A model generated the notes under the pieces. It saw nothing but the letters and a program-made list of their open reading frames with translations. It made no database searches and was not told the origin of the DNA. Below are positions 1 to 9,960 of a stretch of DNA of 64,000 bases, in pieces; positions within the stretch are counted from its first letter, which is position 1, and the number at the start of each line of letters is the position of its first letter. Source of the stretch: Ipomoea triloba (lineage: Eukaryota; Streptophyta; Magnoliopsida; Solanales; Convolvulaceae); contig NC_044924.1 of assembly GCF_003576645.1 (NCBI RefSeq), positions 26,050,098 through 26,114,097 on the forward strand, given 5' to 3'. The position numbers and the translations under genes are program-made.

Positions 1-88
1 NNNNNNNNNNNNNNNNNNNNNNNNNNNNNNNNNNNNNNNNNNNNNNNNNNNNNNNNNNNNNNNNNNNNNNNNNNNNNNNNNNNNNNNN

Positions 89-136
<48 letters not shown>
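1..136. other. Assembly gap followed by T homopolymer
   Basis: Bases 1-88 are N and 89-136 are an uninterrupted T run. The T run may be a real poly-A tract read on the other strand or a gap-edge artefact, so the left boundary of the window is unreliable. Confidence 0.95.
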
Positions 137-1978
137 CCTTGTTCAATCTACATTTTAAGTATAAGTTTAGCACACGATGAGCTAAAGCGTCAAAGCATTG
201 TAATTCTTCAGGATTCTTTTAAGAAGGTATTAGATTTAATTATATCGAGAGGTAATTTGATTAACTTTTTTACACTTTTTTTTATTCTTATTAGCTGAAT
301 AAGAAATTAAAGAATGTGATTTTTAAAGCAAAATTAACTGAAAATTCTTAAGTGTTATGTGTGAAGATGTAAGGAAATATAATGTTGTTATAAAAGTGTT
401 GATAATTTATATGACGTACTTATTGAGTATTGTTTACTTCAATTTTTATCTGTGTTACTAATTTTATCAAAGTTTTCTTTTTGGATTAAAATTTTCCTAT
501 TTATTATTCATTTCCCTTTTAATATTTGTTGATGACCATTTTAGAGATCAGACTACGTATCGGCCATGTTAGATAAACCTCCCGACTTTTATAAAAGTAG
601 AATCTTTATTTATCTGTGATAATCTAGAAATGAAAAGGTCTAATTCGATCTAAAAGGAAGAATGTCATCTTTGGTATATAGACGAAACTCTTTTTCTTTA
701 AATTGAAAATGACTAGAAATGAATAACACTTTATTTTCAATGTAGAGATGGGAAATTTAAAAAGTTGCTTACAGTTGTTTTTTTAAGTATTATTTTATTT
801 TACAAATTTACGAGGATGCCACTTCAACACAATGGGATTTTGAATTTTTTTTTTTAATTTGGAAAAGAAATTTGTTCATTCATGCCCAACAGGCAGGTGA
901 CTTTCAGGTGGCCACTGGCTGTGTTTGAATAAAAAAAAAATCGATAACTTTTTTGCTTTTCTTCTTTTTTATTTAATATTTTATTTTACAATTTTCAAAG
1001 AGTGTACAACACTGCCACGTGCTTGTAATTGGAAAATTCTTGGGAAATGATGGGCTAACACATTTTGGCCGTGATCAGAAATACCTTTGTTCTTATTTTT
1101 TCAAAAATTTATTTGATGAATTAATAATTGTTTTCATTAGTTTTTTGTGCGGTGTGAAGAGGTAAGTAAATGATGACAAATCAATAATTGAAAATGTGGT
1201 CTAAATATGTAGAGAATATTTTATTTTACAAATTCCATAGGATGCTACACCATTGCCATGTGTTTCTAATTGGGAAATGATTAGTTAAATGTGACAGCAG
1301 TATACATTTTGGTCAAGATTAGAAATACATTTGTTTTTATTTATTTGATGAATTAATAACTGTTTTCATCAAAACTAGAAGTTTATATAGTGTTTTAGAG
1401 GGAAAGTGACATTACTAATGAAGCAATGGTTGCCCCACTCTCAGAGTTGACCTAGACACATGCATCTCAATATCTCTTTTTATTCCTTGTTCAATCTACA
1501 TTTTAAATATAGGTTTAGCACAAGATTAGCTAGAGAATCTCAAGATTATAATTCATTGAGTATCTTTCAAGAAGGTATGAAGGGAGTCATATCTAATTTA
1601 GAAAAAAAAATTCTTTTTTTTTTTTTTAGATCAGAGATGACTTTTTGACAAAGAACTCTTTAATTTTTTTTTTTTAATCTAGAGATTAGAGATAGATAAG
1701 ATATCTGTGTGGATTTTCACCTCCCATCATTAGAGATGAAGAATGTTGTTTTCAATTGCCCAAATTTTAATTTTAAACTTTTTTTGCTTTTTTTTTTATT
1801 TAATATTTTATTTTACAATTTTCAAAGGGGTACATCTCTGTTACATGTTTCTAATTGAAAAATGATTGGAAAATGTGACAGTTACATATTTAATTTGACC
1901 GTCATTAAAAATATCTTTGTTTATTTATTTAGTTATTTGTATTTGAAGCTAGCTGTCCTTGAAAATCAAATGGAAGGG
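137..1978. repeat. AT-rich dispersed repeat block, paralogous to 11.6-12.76 kb
   Basis: No gene is visible. A short module built around 'caaaggatgctacatcattg' and 'ctaattgggaaatgattgg' recurs near 800-1060, 1210-1340 and 1800-1920. It recurs again near 10.6-12.7, 20.4, 26.6, 33.9, 37.9 and 44.7 kb. The stretch from about 1000 to 1978 aligns by eye with 11.78-12.77 kb, including the phrase 'gttcaatctaca' and the following lines, so it is the left edge of duplicated unit A. Confidence 0.6.
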
Positions 1979-3315
1979 TGACAAAGATTGTTTGCATAGG
2001 GTGAAATGTCAAAAGATATGTGTGTGTTAAAACGGAAAGTCAAAGACTCCCCGAGTGTCGGTCTCGAAGGAAGGACGTGGAGGTGTGTCAAATGTTCGGG
2101 CGTTTACGTGATTGAGTCATTCAATAGATTTGAGTGTGGTGAAGCGTGATTTGTGAGTGAAAGGAGTTCATAAGATTGGGTTTGTGAAAGAGAAGAGAGT
2201 AAAGTAAAAGTGATTGAAAAATATGTGAAGAGGTAGGGATTGGATAGTGCTTATCTATGTTGCATCTTGGTGTGTCTAAGGTAATGGATGGACAAGACAA
2301 AGATGTTGGCTATTCAAGAGTGTGTGTTCTTAGTCCTTTTCCACCTTTGTGTACTAAGGCTTCTTGGACTTAGGAATGCCTTCAAGCATCCAAAGTTACG
2401 TTCTAAGAGGAATTTTATCAAACACTTAAGCTACACACTATCCTACTATTCTTAAGAAGTCCATAGGATCTATGATTGTTACAAAGCTTCAATTCCTAAC
2501 TCTAATCAAAGACATGAAAGAGTCAAGAGCTCAATCTCTTATCTAGATTGGCCAAATCCAAACAAGATAACATCAAAACAACAATCAGTAGACAAGAATA
2601 GATAACCCAACAATCTAAGCATTTACATCCAAAAATAGATATAAGATCATCACACTAGCAACATATCTTCACACAATCCAAATCCCTAGATTAAACTAGC
2701 CACTCATGATATGAAATTCAAGACAAAAGCTAATTCAATCCAAGAACAAAATAGTAAAATATAATTGAAATGTATGTAATAGAAATCACCTAGAGTGAAG
2801 TGATCTTTCAATCCAAGCTTGTTGTCTTCTACAATGGAAATTATCTAAACTACTCCTAAAATTATCTAAAGTAAATCCCAAAATTGGAAAAGGAAAATGG
2901 AAAAGGAAGTTCTACCAAATGAAAAAGCTCTCCCTTCAGAAAATCTATCAAAGGGGTTTAAAAAGTCTCCGAAAAGTAACCCTAGGGAAATTCGCGCATT
3001 GCAGTCTCTACGCCACTCCACACGCGTGTGATCGTGCGTGGGAGGCTACTGGATTGTGGCCACGCGCACTCACACACGTGTGGCGGTCTTCTTGGGTCCT
3101 TCGGGGCTCCGATCTTGGTTCGTTCCTTAATCTCGATTTTCGTTCCTATTAGCTCCCGGGACTCCTGTATCACCTCATTTAGGCTAAAAGTAGATTTGCG
3201 TGTTGGTTAGTGAATTTAAAGCATATTTGATCACAATTTATCATGTAAGGACGCTAAAAGCGTGAAAAAACACCCTAATATGTACTCAATTTATGGGTAT
3301 CTTGGAGGCTTATCA
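1979..3315. mobile_element. Solo LTR of an LTR retrotransposon
   Basis: The element begins TGACAAAG, ends CTTATCA, and is flanked by the 5-bp direct repeat AAGGG (1974-1978 and 3316-3320). The TG...CA ends and 5-bp duplication are diagnostic of LTR retrotransposons. The paralogous sites at 12761-12775 and 34092-34105 are uninterrupted, reading 'gggagggtg/caaaaagg', so the empty site is seen directly. No gag or pol, primer-binding site or second LTR occurs inside. At 1337 bp it fits a single long LTR left by LTR-LTR recombination. GC-rich text near 2990-3150, with CACGCG and GTGTGG repeats, is probably internal LTR sequence. The short ORFs there have no recognisable product. Confidence 0.8.
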
Positions 3316-3638
3316 AAGGGTCAAAAAGGAAATGGCCTACAACAGATGAAGAAGTTAGCTTTGAAAAGAGAAAATTGTATGACACAAGAGATGGGCAAAC
3401 AAAGACAAAAAATAATGATTTGATATAGCAGGATGAATACAAGAATGATGCAATGATAATGAGTAAAGCAGCAGATGAAGAGGTTCATTATGAAGAGTTA
3501 GAGTACATGATGCAGAACATGGGCATATATGAAACTCAAATGAAGGCTGCTATTACAGTTGAAGAAGCAGAAGCTGCTATTGCAAGAGTTGAACGAGAAA
3601 TAGAAGAAGCCAAAGGAGCAGAAGCAAAAATGGCTTAA
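3316..3638 (+). pseudogene. Alanine/glutamate coiled-coil gene fragment, copy 1
   Basis: One frame reads KRKWPTTDEEVSFEKRK, then an acidic-basic stretch with an in-frame TAG at about 3425. It continues MSKAADEE, ELEYMMQNMGIYETQ and a helical run, VEEAEAAIARVEREIEEAK, that ends at TAA 3636-3638. Five partial copies exist in the window (others at 12.77, 19.30, 32.12 and 34.09 kb) with different pieces lost. The Ala/Glu-rich helix and the KRKW start weakly recall single-Myb-histone telomere-binding proteins (TRB/SMH). No Myb repeat or H1/H5 domain is visible, so that resemblance is only a lead. The internal stop and missing domains argue for a decayed fragment. Confidence 0.45.
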
Positions 3639-4655
3639 GCATTGGCTAAGGTGGCCATGTATTCATCAACAATATAATTGATTAATTCAACGATGGTGGA
3701 AAAAGAAGAAATGATTAATTCAACTACTTTGATCTTGCCCCATAGTTAATGCTTATCTTTTAGTATGGTCTGATTAATTAAACTGGTTCTAAATTTGTTC
3801 TAAATTAAGCAGAAGTCAAATTATTAATTAGATTTCAAAGTTAGGTTTAATTTCCTAATGTAATGAATGTTCTAATATTTCCTGCACTTCTTGAAACTAT
3901 ATGCTTCTTTGTTATGGATTAATGGACTGATTCTGGACTGCATCTTAGCTTGTTAGATTTTGGTCCTAAGAGTGTTAGGATTAAGCAATCATTCACTTAG
4001 ATGGCGACCAGGCCAACTGGTCACCTTCTCTAGTCGACGGAGAAGGCGACCACTTGGATGCTTTCTCCAGCGACCTGGTGGGCAAAGGCGTTGACTCGTT
4101 GGTTGGTTTACCAAAATGCTAGAAACCCTAAATTTGAAAAAAAAAAGACACTTTTAAAAATATTTTCAATCAATATATTGGAGAAATAAGGGGATTTTTT
4201 TTTTCAATCAAAATACCTTTATACATAAAAAAAAAAATCCATCGTGTCACCAATCTTAAGAAACTGCATTAACGAGTGATCACTGATACAATATAATTCA
4301 AAAATCAATTTCTTAATGGAGTCATTATCAATAGTTTATCATATGTGGAGTGAGACTTATTCTATAATTAGCAACTCTCTTGTCTTCTTGAAATTAGAAA
4401 TCACATTCTTTCCATTTAGACTCCTCAAAATTGTACTCAAATTTCCTTTGTCATACAGAGTTCTTGACAAGTTGATTTTCCATGCGATTGATAAGAATTG
4501 CGGAGTAAAATTCTACAATACAATAATGTCAACACAAAAGTAAAAACATTAATAAATATCATCCATTCATCATTCGGTGAACTTTTCCTATCCAAACATT
4601 TTGTTTCAAATTTCTTAAAACAATCTTGCATTGACTTCCTTGTTGGGAAAACATC
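3639..4655. other. Unit A 3' flank shared with unit B
   Basis: This aligns almost base for base with 13001-14022 of unit B. It contains a GC-richer block at about 3990-4110 with 'ggtcaccttctc' and 'gaaggcgacca', which resembles the core of the foldback element at 8450-9050. The short ORFs on either strand (such as 4437-4631 minus) are conserved only as far as the DNA itself is, and no protein family is recognisable. Confidence 0.5.
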
Positions 4656-6441
4656 TCATGGTATGATAGCGCTTTCAGCATGTGCTGCATCGAAATTAGA
4701 ACAATAAAAACTTATTCATATATTGCATTTTCCAAATATTTAATAACTTAGTAATATAAACTTGTTCAACAGGTAAATAATCTTGACACATGTTAAGCCA
4801 TCCACACCCATGAAATTTTGGGTATTGCAAAATGATGTGTAAGAAAAAATAATAATAACTGCCATGTGGTGGCAAGTCTTTTAAAAAAAATTCTTAATCA
4901 TTACTTTTATTTATTTTAATTATTATTAATATTTTACTGGTATATAATAATTTTTTTAATAAGTTGTGATAGTGGAGTTAGTTTTGAAAGAGGAGAGAGA
5001 ATTGCATGGTTGAAGGTTGAAGGTTGAAGGTTGAAGGGTGAATAGTGAATAATTGTAAACTTTTTGATGTGGCATTTTGAAAGTGAGAGAAGATTGCATG
5101 AGTGCGGATAGCCTTAGGTCTTTGTGTCTAGGGGACGGGACATGGAACAATGCAGAAAATAGATAATATTAGATGCACACAAAATTTTACATACAATTTA
5201 TTCAAGTTTTTATTATGTAGATTTGTTTGATTAATTTATTAATTCATCATATTCTCTTTTGGCCCATAATTTCTTTTCATTCGAAATGCCAACAAAAAAA
5301 TATTTTGACTTTTTTAAATTCATAAATGTGTACCTGCAGTGGTTGAAGGATTATCGTCAATATCGCTTTGTTCATTAGACTTTTGAATAACATCAGAGTC
5401 CCACATCTTCTCCCGTCCATTTTTGTTAAAAATTTTAACATCAAAGTGCATGCCTCCAACATGTGTATAGAATACAACTTGACCAATGTAAAGATCATTG
5501 TCTTTATAAAATGTCTCCCAACCTTCGCTAAAAAATGTGCCATCTCTCTCTGTACGTATGTGAACCCTCCATTGTTTACCTAACGGTAGTCTCAAGGTTG
5601 CAATCTCACCTAACAACTTTCCCATGTGCTTGACAAACATTGGTGGAATTAGCTTCAAAATGGCAAAAACAATGAAAAAGTTACTGCTAATTAAATAAGT
5701 TTGTTGTTTGGATATTTCTTTTTTCTATTTTTTTTTGTTGTCCCCATAAAATTTAATAATACAGAAAGTGAATAGATACACATTACAAATAAATATCAAA
5801 CCAAAAATAACCAAATAGAAATGATATAGCATGCAACCCAACAATAACAGTATCTCGTAGAATAAATAACAACAACATAAATATCATAGATGTAGAAAGA
5901 ACCAATCCTAGGCCACAACTCAAACTTTTCTACAACAGGTTCTGTAGTCATGACCATCACTAAATCTTCAACTCACAACCACATATGTCAACACCACATT
6001 CTCAAACTTTAACCCTAACCTCTAAAATTCAAAATCTACCACTTCACAATAAAAAGTAATTTAAGTGAAAACTTGACAAAGTTTCTCTAGTACGCCATGA
6101 CCACAATAAGATCTACAAACAAAAATCCACCTATTCAAACACAATGTACTCTAACTTGAACCCTACTATGTACCATGATAGATACACCCTTAACTACCAA
6201 AATCAAATGAAAACATACTCAATAAAGATTCGTTATGATAATAGTTATTTTTACTAAAAAAAAAAAAATTAAAGAAGAATGTTGCGAATGATTCATATAT
6301 AATTACCTTTTTCTCCTTGTCGTCATTCCCTATAGTTTGAGAGATATGAAAATCATGAACTTCAAAAGTATAAGGGCTTTTGATCTTTTTGTTGCTTGAA
6401 GATTGACCTTCCCCTCCTTGATCCTTAGTTAGGTTTTCCAT
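4656..6441 (-). CDS. B3-domain (REM-like) DNA-binding protein, copy A
   Basis: The proposed product is a small nuclear DNA-binding protein with one B3 domain. Exon 1 (6441-6307) encodes 45 residues starting MENLTKDQ and ends KEK K before donor GTAATT. Exon 2 (5652-5334) starts after the pyrimidine-rich acceptor ...TTTTGAAG and encodes LIPPMFVKHMGK, then [48 protein letters not shown]. This is the order of strands and helices of a B3 fold. The intron falls just before the 'xIPxxFVK' strand, where REM genes such as VRN1 are split. Phases match: exon 1 ends in phase 0 and exon 2 leaves 1 nt at donor CAG|GTACAC. A 29-nt candidate exon 3 (4684-4656) fits this phase and adds AHAESAIIP and a stop, for about 160 residues. 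The usual REM proteins are longer. Differences from the sister copies include RLPLG for RRPSG and NEQSDID for NEESDHD. Expression is not shown. Confidence 0.72.
5016..5042. repeat. GTTGAAG heptamer tandem repeat in intron 2 of copy A
   Basis: About four copies of GTTGAAG occur here. Copy B has about four, copy C about two, and the type II copies have none (they read 'gaatggatgaagagtg'). It is a small length marker for the units. Confidence 0.7.
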
Positions 6442-7223
6442 TTCTCCCTCTTACACGCTACGATAAATCACAATAAAATAAAATAAAATAAACAGTAATA
6501 AAGTGCTTGTAGGATTCTTAATATAGGTGTGTGTAGATATATAGTGGCGGAACCAACGCAAGTGAAGGTGGCCCAAGCTCATTCAAAATTATTTATTTAA
6601 AAAATAAATCTAGAATAGGTCTAAAAGAGATATATATTTACGGCTAAAATAGAAATTTTTTAAAGGTTCAAAACCGAAAAGGAAACAAATAAAGTGATGA
6701 TTAAAATAAAAATTGCTACTAATATTGACTAAAAAGTGAAATAAACCCCAAATGATAAATTGGAATTTCAAATAGGTTGACATTTATTAGCTAATTACTT
6801 ATTACTAAAAGAAATTTTATTATAATTCGTTATATTTGGCAATAATAATTTATTTCCTAAATTAAAAAAATAGCAATGAAAAAGATAAATTTATTGTTTG
6901 ATAAGCGATACAGTTGGCAATTTGGCATAAATAATCAATTAAGGGAAAATTACACTTTTAGTCAATTAGGCTTGAAGATTGACTTTTCCCTTGATTGTCA
7001 GTGAGATTTTCTATTTTTTGCGTATTAGTTATTACACGATAAGATAAACCACAATAAAAAAAAACTATAGTGTTTGTAGGACTCTTAATTTATGTCTGTG
7101 TAAATTTAGGGAAATTAGAGCAAATTTTTTTTAGGAAATTAGGACAAAAAATAATTAGCCAATTAGAAAATGCGAACCACAAACTCTTCTTCTACACTCT
7201 TCATCTTCCTTCTCCCAACCAAA
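6442..7223. other. Upstream region of B3 copy A
   Basis: AT-rich 5' region with no recognisable reading frame. The text 'gtgtgtagatatatagtggcgg' (about 6529-6550) is conserved upstream of every copy, including relic G. Its reverse strand gives CTATATATC about 95-105 bp before the ATG, which could be a weak proximal TATA element. The rest aligns with 15811-16600, 29102-29900 and 53042-53920. Confidence 0.4.
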
Positions 7224-7530
7224 GCATAGCAATAACTTCACCATTTCAACTCAAAAACACAACAAATAACACACATAAATACATCATGTCAATAACATAT
7301 ACTAGAGGATGGAATGGGGGAAAGGAAGAAGAAAGTTACCAAGTCTTGGGCCTAGGGTTTGGAGAAGAGAAGGAGAAGGCATAGCAATAACTTCACCATT
7401 TCAACTCAAAAACACAACAAATAACACACATAAATACATCATTTCAATAACATATAATAGAGGATGGAATGGGGGAAAGGAAGAAGAAAGTTACCAAGTC
7501 TTGGGCCTAGGGTTTGGAGAAGAGAAGCTT
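7224..7530. repeat. 155-bp direct tandem duplication in the 5' region of copy A
   Basis: The segment beginning 'gcatagcaataacttcacc' at 7224 starts again at 7379, and both copies end near 'gggtttggagaagagaag'. Units B (about 16600-16745), C and F have only one copy, so this duplication arose in unit A. Confidence 0.85.
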
Positions 7531-7552
7531 AAATCAAGAAGAAAAATTTAGA

Positions 7553-7643
7553 GAGAGAGACTTATGTGAGAGAAGGAGAGGAATTGTGGGCGGCAAAATG
7601 AGAAGGAAAATGGGGAAGACATGAGTAATGCTATTTATATAGG
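7553..7643 (-). promoter_or_regulatory. Putative TATA promoter and leader exon of copy A, splice donor lost
   Basis: The minus strand reads CCTATATAAATAG (7643-7631), a strong plant TATA match, followed by pyrimidine-rich leader-like sequence. Units B, C and F then have a consensus donor CAC|GTAAGT. In unit A the same place reads CAC|ATAAGT ('cttatgtgag' at 7561-7570), so the donor GT is mutated. The element lies about 1.2 kb before the B3 start codon. I infer a non-coding first exon; it could instead belong to an unrecognised gene. Confidence 0.35.
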
Positions 7644-7794
7644 TAGGGTTTTTGAGGGAAAATTGTAATTATTAAATTTTAGGGTAAAAAAGACGGGTTA
7701 GAGATTTGTACTCATGATAAATTATTGGACTTAGGAATATAAAATATATTTGGGCTCAAACTTTGATAGTTATAAAAATGATGTTAGCCGGTTG

Positions 7795-8166
7795 TTATGA
7801 CATGGACCCATGTCCACCTTGCAAGGTGGACATGGGTCCATGTTCACAATTTTAGATCTCTATGTTCACAATTATAGAACTCTATATTCGCAATTAGAAA
7901 ACTCTATATTCACAATTATATAACTCTATATTCACAATTTCATAACTCTATATTCAGAATCTATATTCACAATTTCATAAATATTCAAAATTATATAACT
8001 CTATATTCCACATTATAACACAATTTTTGAATCTATAGAGCAAAATTGTGAATATTGAGTAATATAATTTTGTATATTGAGATCTAAAATTGTGAATATA
8101 GAGTTCTAAAATTGTGAACATAGAGTTTTAAAATTGTGAATATGGACACGGGTCCATAGCATAATT
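7795..8166. mobile_element. Foldback/MITE-like element with 18-bp internal repeats, copy A
   Basis: The left end reads 'ttatgacatggaccc' and the right end 'gggtccatagcataat', which are inverted copies of each other. Inside, 'aactctatattcacaatt' recurs in the left half and 'aattgtgaatatagagtt' in the right half, so the whole element folds on itself. A nested palindrome, 'gtccaccttgcaaggtggac', sits at the left end. There is no coding capacity. Equivalents are at 17019, 25977 (partial), 30312, 44036 (partial) and 54319. Confidence 0.6.
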
Positions 8167-8449
8167 CTCTGATGCTAGCAAGCTACCCTCAGATAGATTT
8201 TAGATAGAAATTTTTTATCTCAAAATAATTTATTTATTGCCTAAAACAAAATAATTGATTTTAATAGCATTTAACCTAAAAATATTCGTGAATGAAAATT
8301 AAATTTTAATTTTCTAAGTATTTGTATTAAAATAATATCATTTATTTGTAATATTTATTTGTGAGATGACATTGTGAGAACGATATTTATGACTTGAAGT
8401 GTAATTTTTTTTCAAGGTTGAGAACCCAAAGAGAAATAAATCATAGATA

Positions 8450-9050
8450 GGGAAATTGACAGAAATACGAAGAAATAAAGGAAAATTGACAAAAAACGAT
8501 ATTTCTAAAAAGTTGACAGAAATATGAAAAACGCGTTTGGGAAATGCGGGTGGCTGTTAGAAACGCATTTCCCAAACGCGTTTGATTTTTTACAAATACG
8601 CACATCAAACGCATTTCAGAAATGCGTTTGATGTATAAAAATACATCAAACGCATTTTTGAAATGCAAAAAATAAAAAAAATTGGCCTGATCACCTTCTC
8701 CTTCGCCGTTGAAGGTGACCGGTTGGGTCTTGGTCGCCTCCTCCATCGCCGAAGAAGGTGACCCAACCGGTCACCTTCTCCTGCGAAGGAGAAGGAGACC
8801 AGCGACCCAACTGGTTACCTTCTCCTGCGTAGGAGACGGCGACCAGGCCAATTTTTTTATTATTTTTTTAAAATATCAAATGCATTTTTGAAATGCGTTT
8901 GATGTATTTTTATACATCATATACATCAAACGCATTTCTGAAATGCGTTTGATGTGCGTATTTCTAAAAAATCAAACGCTTTTAGGAAATGCGTTTCTGA
9001 CACCCACCCGCATTTCCCAAACGCGTTTTTCATATTTCTGTCAATTTCCC
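8450..9050. mobile_element. Mutator-type foldback MITE
   Basis: 601 bp starting GGGAAATTGACAGAAATA and ending TATTTCTGTCAATTTCCC, flanked by perfect 9-bp direct repeats TCATAGATA (8441-8449 and 9051-9059). A 9-bp duplication is typical of MULE elements. The arms are long inverted repeats containing GAAATGCGTTTGATG motifs. The left arm has about 60 extra bases, a partial duplication of the terminus. The core (about 8690-8850) is GC-richer, with 'ggtcaccttctcc' repeats. The empty site is seen at 17655-17663 in unit B and 30954-30962 (one mismatch) in unit C, so insertion followed the duplication. The two short ORFs inside are only inverted-repeat readings. Confidence 0.88.
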
Positions 9051-9059
9051 TCATAGATA

Positions 9060-9960
9060 ACTATTAAAATACAAATTGTTACTGTTATTTTTTTTAGAAT
9101 GTACAAATTGTTACTATAATTGATACAGTGACCAAAAAGTGAAATATTTATATGAGAAACTTTAATTTTGTTCATTGGTTGGATTAATCTGAATTTGAAA
9201 TAGGTTCATAATTATTAGCTAATTCTTTACTACCAAAAGAAATATTTTAAAAAAATATTTTTATTAAATAATTTCATTCTTAAATAAAGTAAATAACAAT
9301 ATAATGAAAACATAAAATAAATTTTTGAAAAAATTGCAATAGTACTCTCTAGTCTCTAATCAATCACCATGGTATGTTATGTAGTTCTTCCGATCTTAAG
9401 ATGAATACTTTTATTTTGGACTACTGAAATCCGAACAATATAATTTTGAAACCATGATTTCTATATTCATATTCTACAATCGCTACAACTAATAGACGTG
9501 TGTCATAGAGTACAATGAATGGCCTTCTGATGTCTAGGTTGCGAGCTGGGGAGAGGATTTACTAGATCATGGGATTCTTACCGTTTTTCTTGCACCAAGA
9601 GATAACCATGAGGACCATGTTCAGTTTACTTTGGAGTGTGGAATTCGTGCAATTCTTGGAATCATATCGATTTTATGCTTGTTCAAATTATTATGTTCAT
9701 TCTCGTAGGTAGATGAAGACGACTACCGATTTTATGCTTCCTTGTGAGCCACAATTTATTACGGTTTGTATCTTCATCTAATATGTTAACTATATTAATT
9801 ACAATCCTTTCAAAATTAAAATACCTCTCAATTGTCTTCTTTGTCCCCTTTTATGATTTATGGTTAGAATATCACATTATTTTGGATACAATCACAACCC
9901 TTGATTGCTCTTATTTGAATGCCTAGGATTTGTTCCCATTGTCCTTTATAATATATGTCA
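9060..9960. other. Right flank of unit A, with a short coding-like stretch
   Basis: Positions 9060-9590 align with 17664-17978 plus 18441-18660 of unit B. The text from about 9548 to 9690 reads on the plus strand as EDLLDHGILTVFLAPRDN followed by HEDHVQFTLECGIRAILG, without stops. I do not recognise this family, and an in-frame TAG lies just upstream. In units B and C the same line is cut after 'tttttcttg' by an LTR remnant. It may be a fragment of an old exon. Confidence 0.3.

Noticed and set aside
4437..4631. Minus ORF MQDCFKKFETK, also at 13804 and 27109
   Set aside because: It lies downstream of the proposed B3 stop, is conserved only as the surrounding DNA is, and resembles no family.
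5277..5543. Minus ORFs starting MAHFLAKVGRHF (also 14648, 23083, 27971, 40668, 51394) and plus ORFs MFIRLLNN
   Set aside because: They are other-frame shadows of B3 exon 2.
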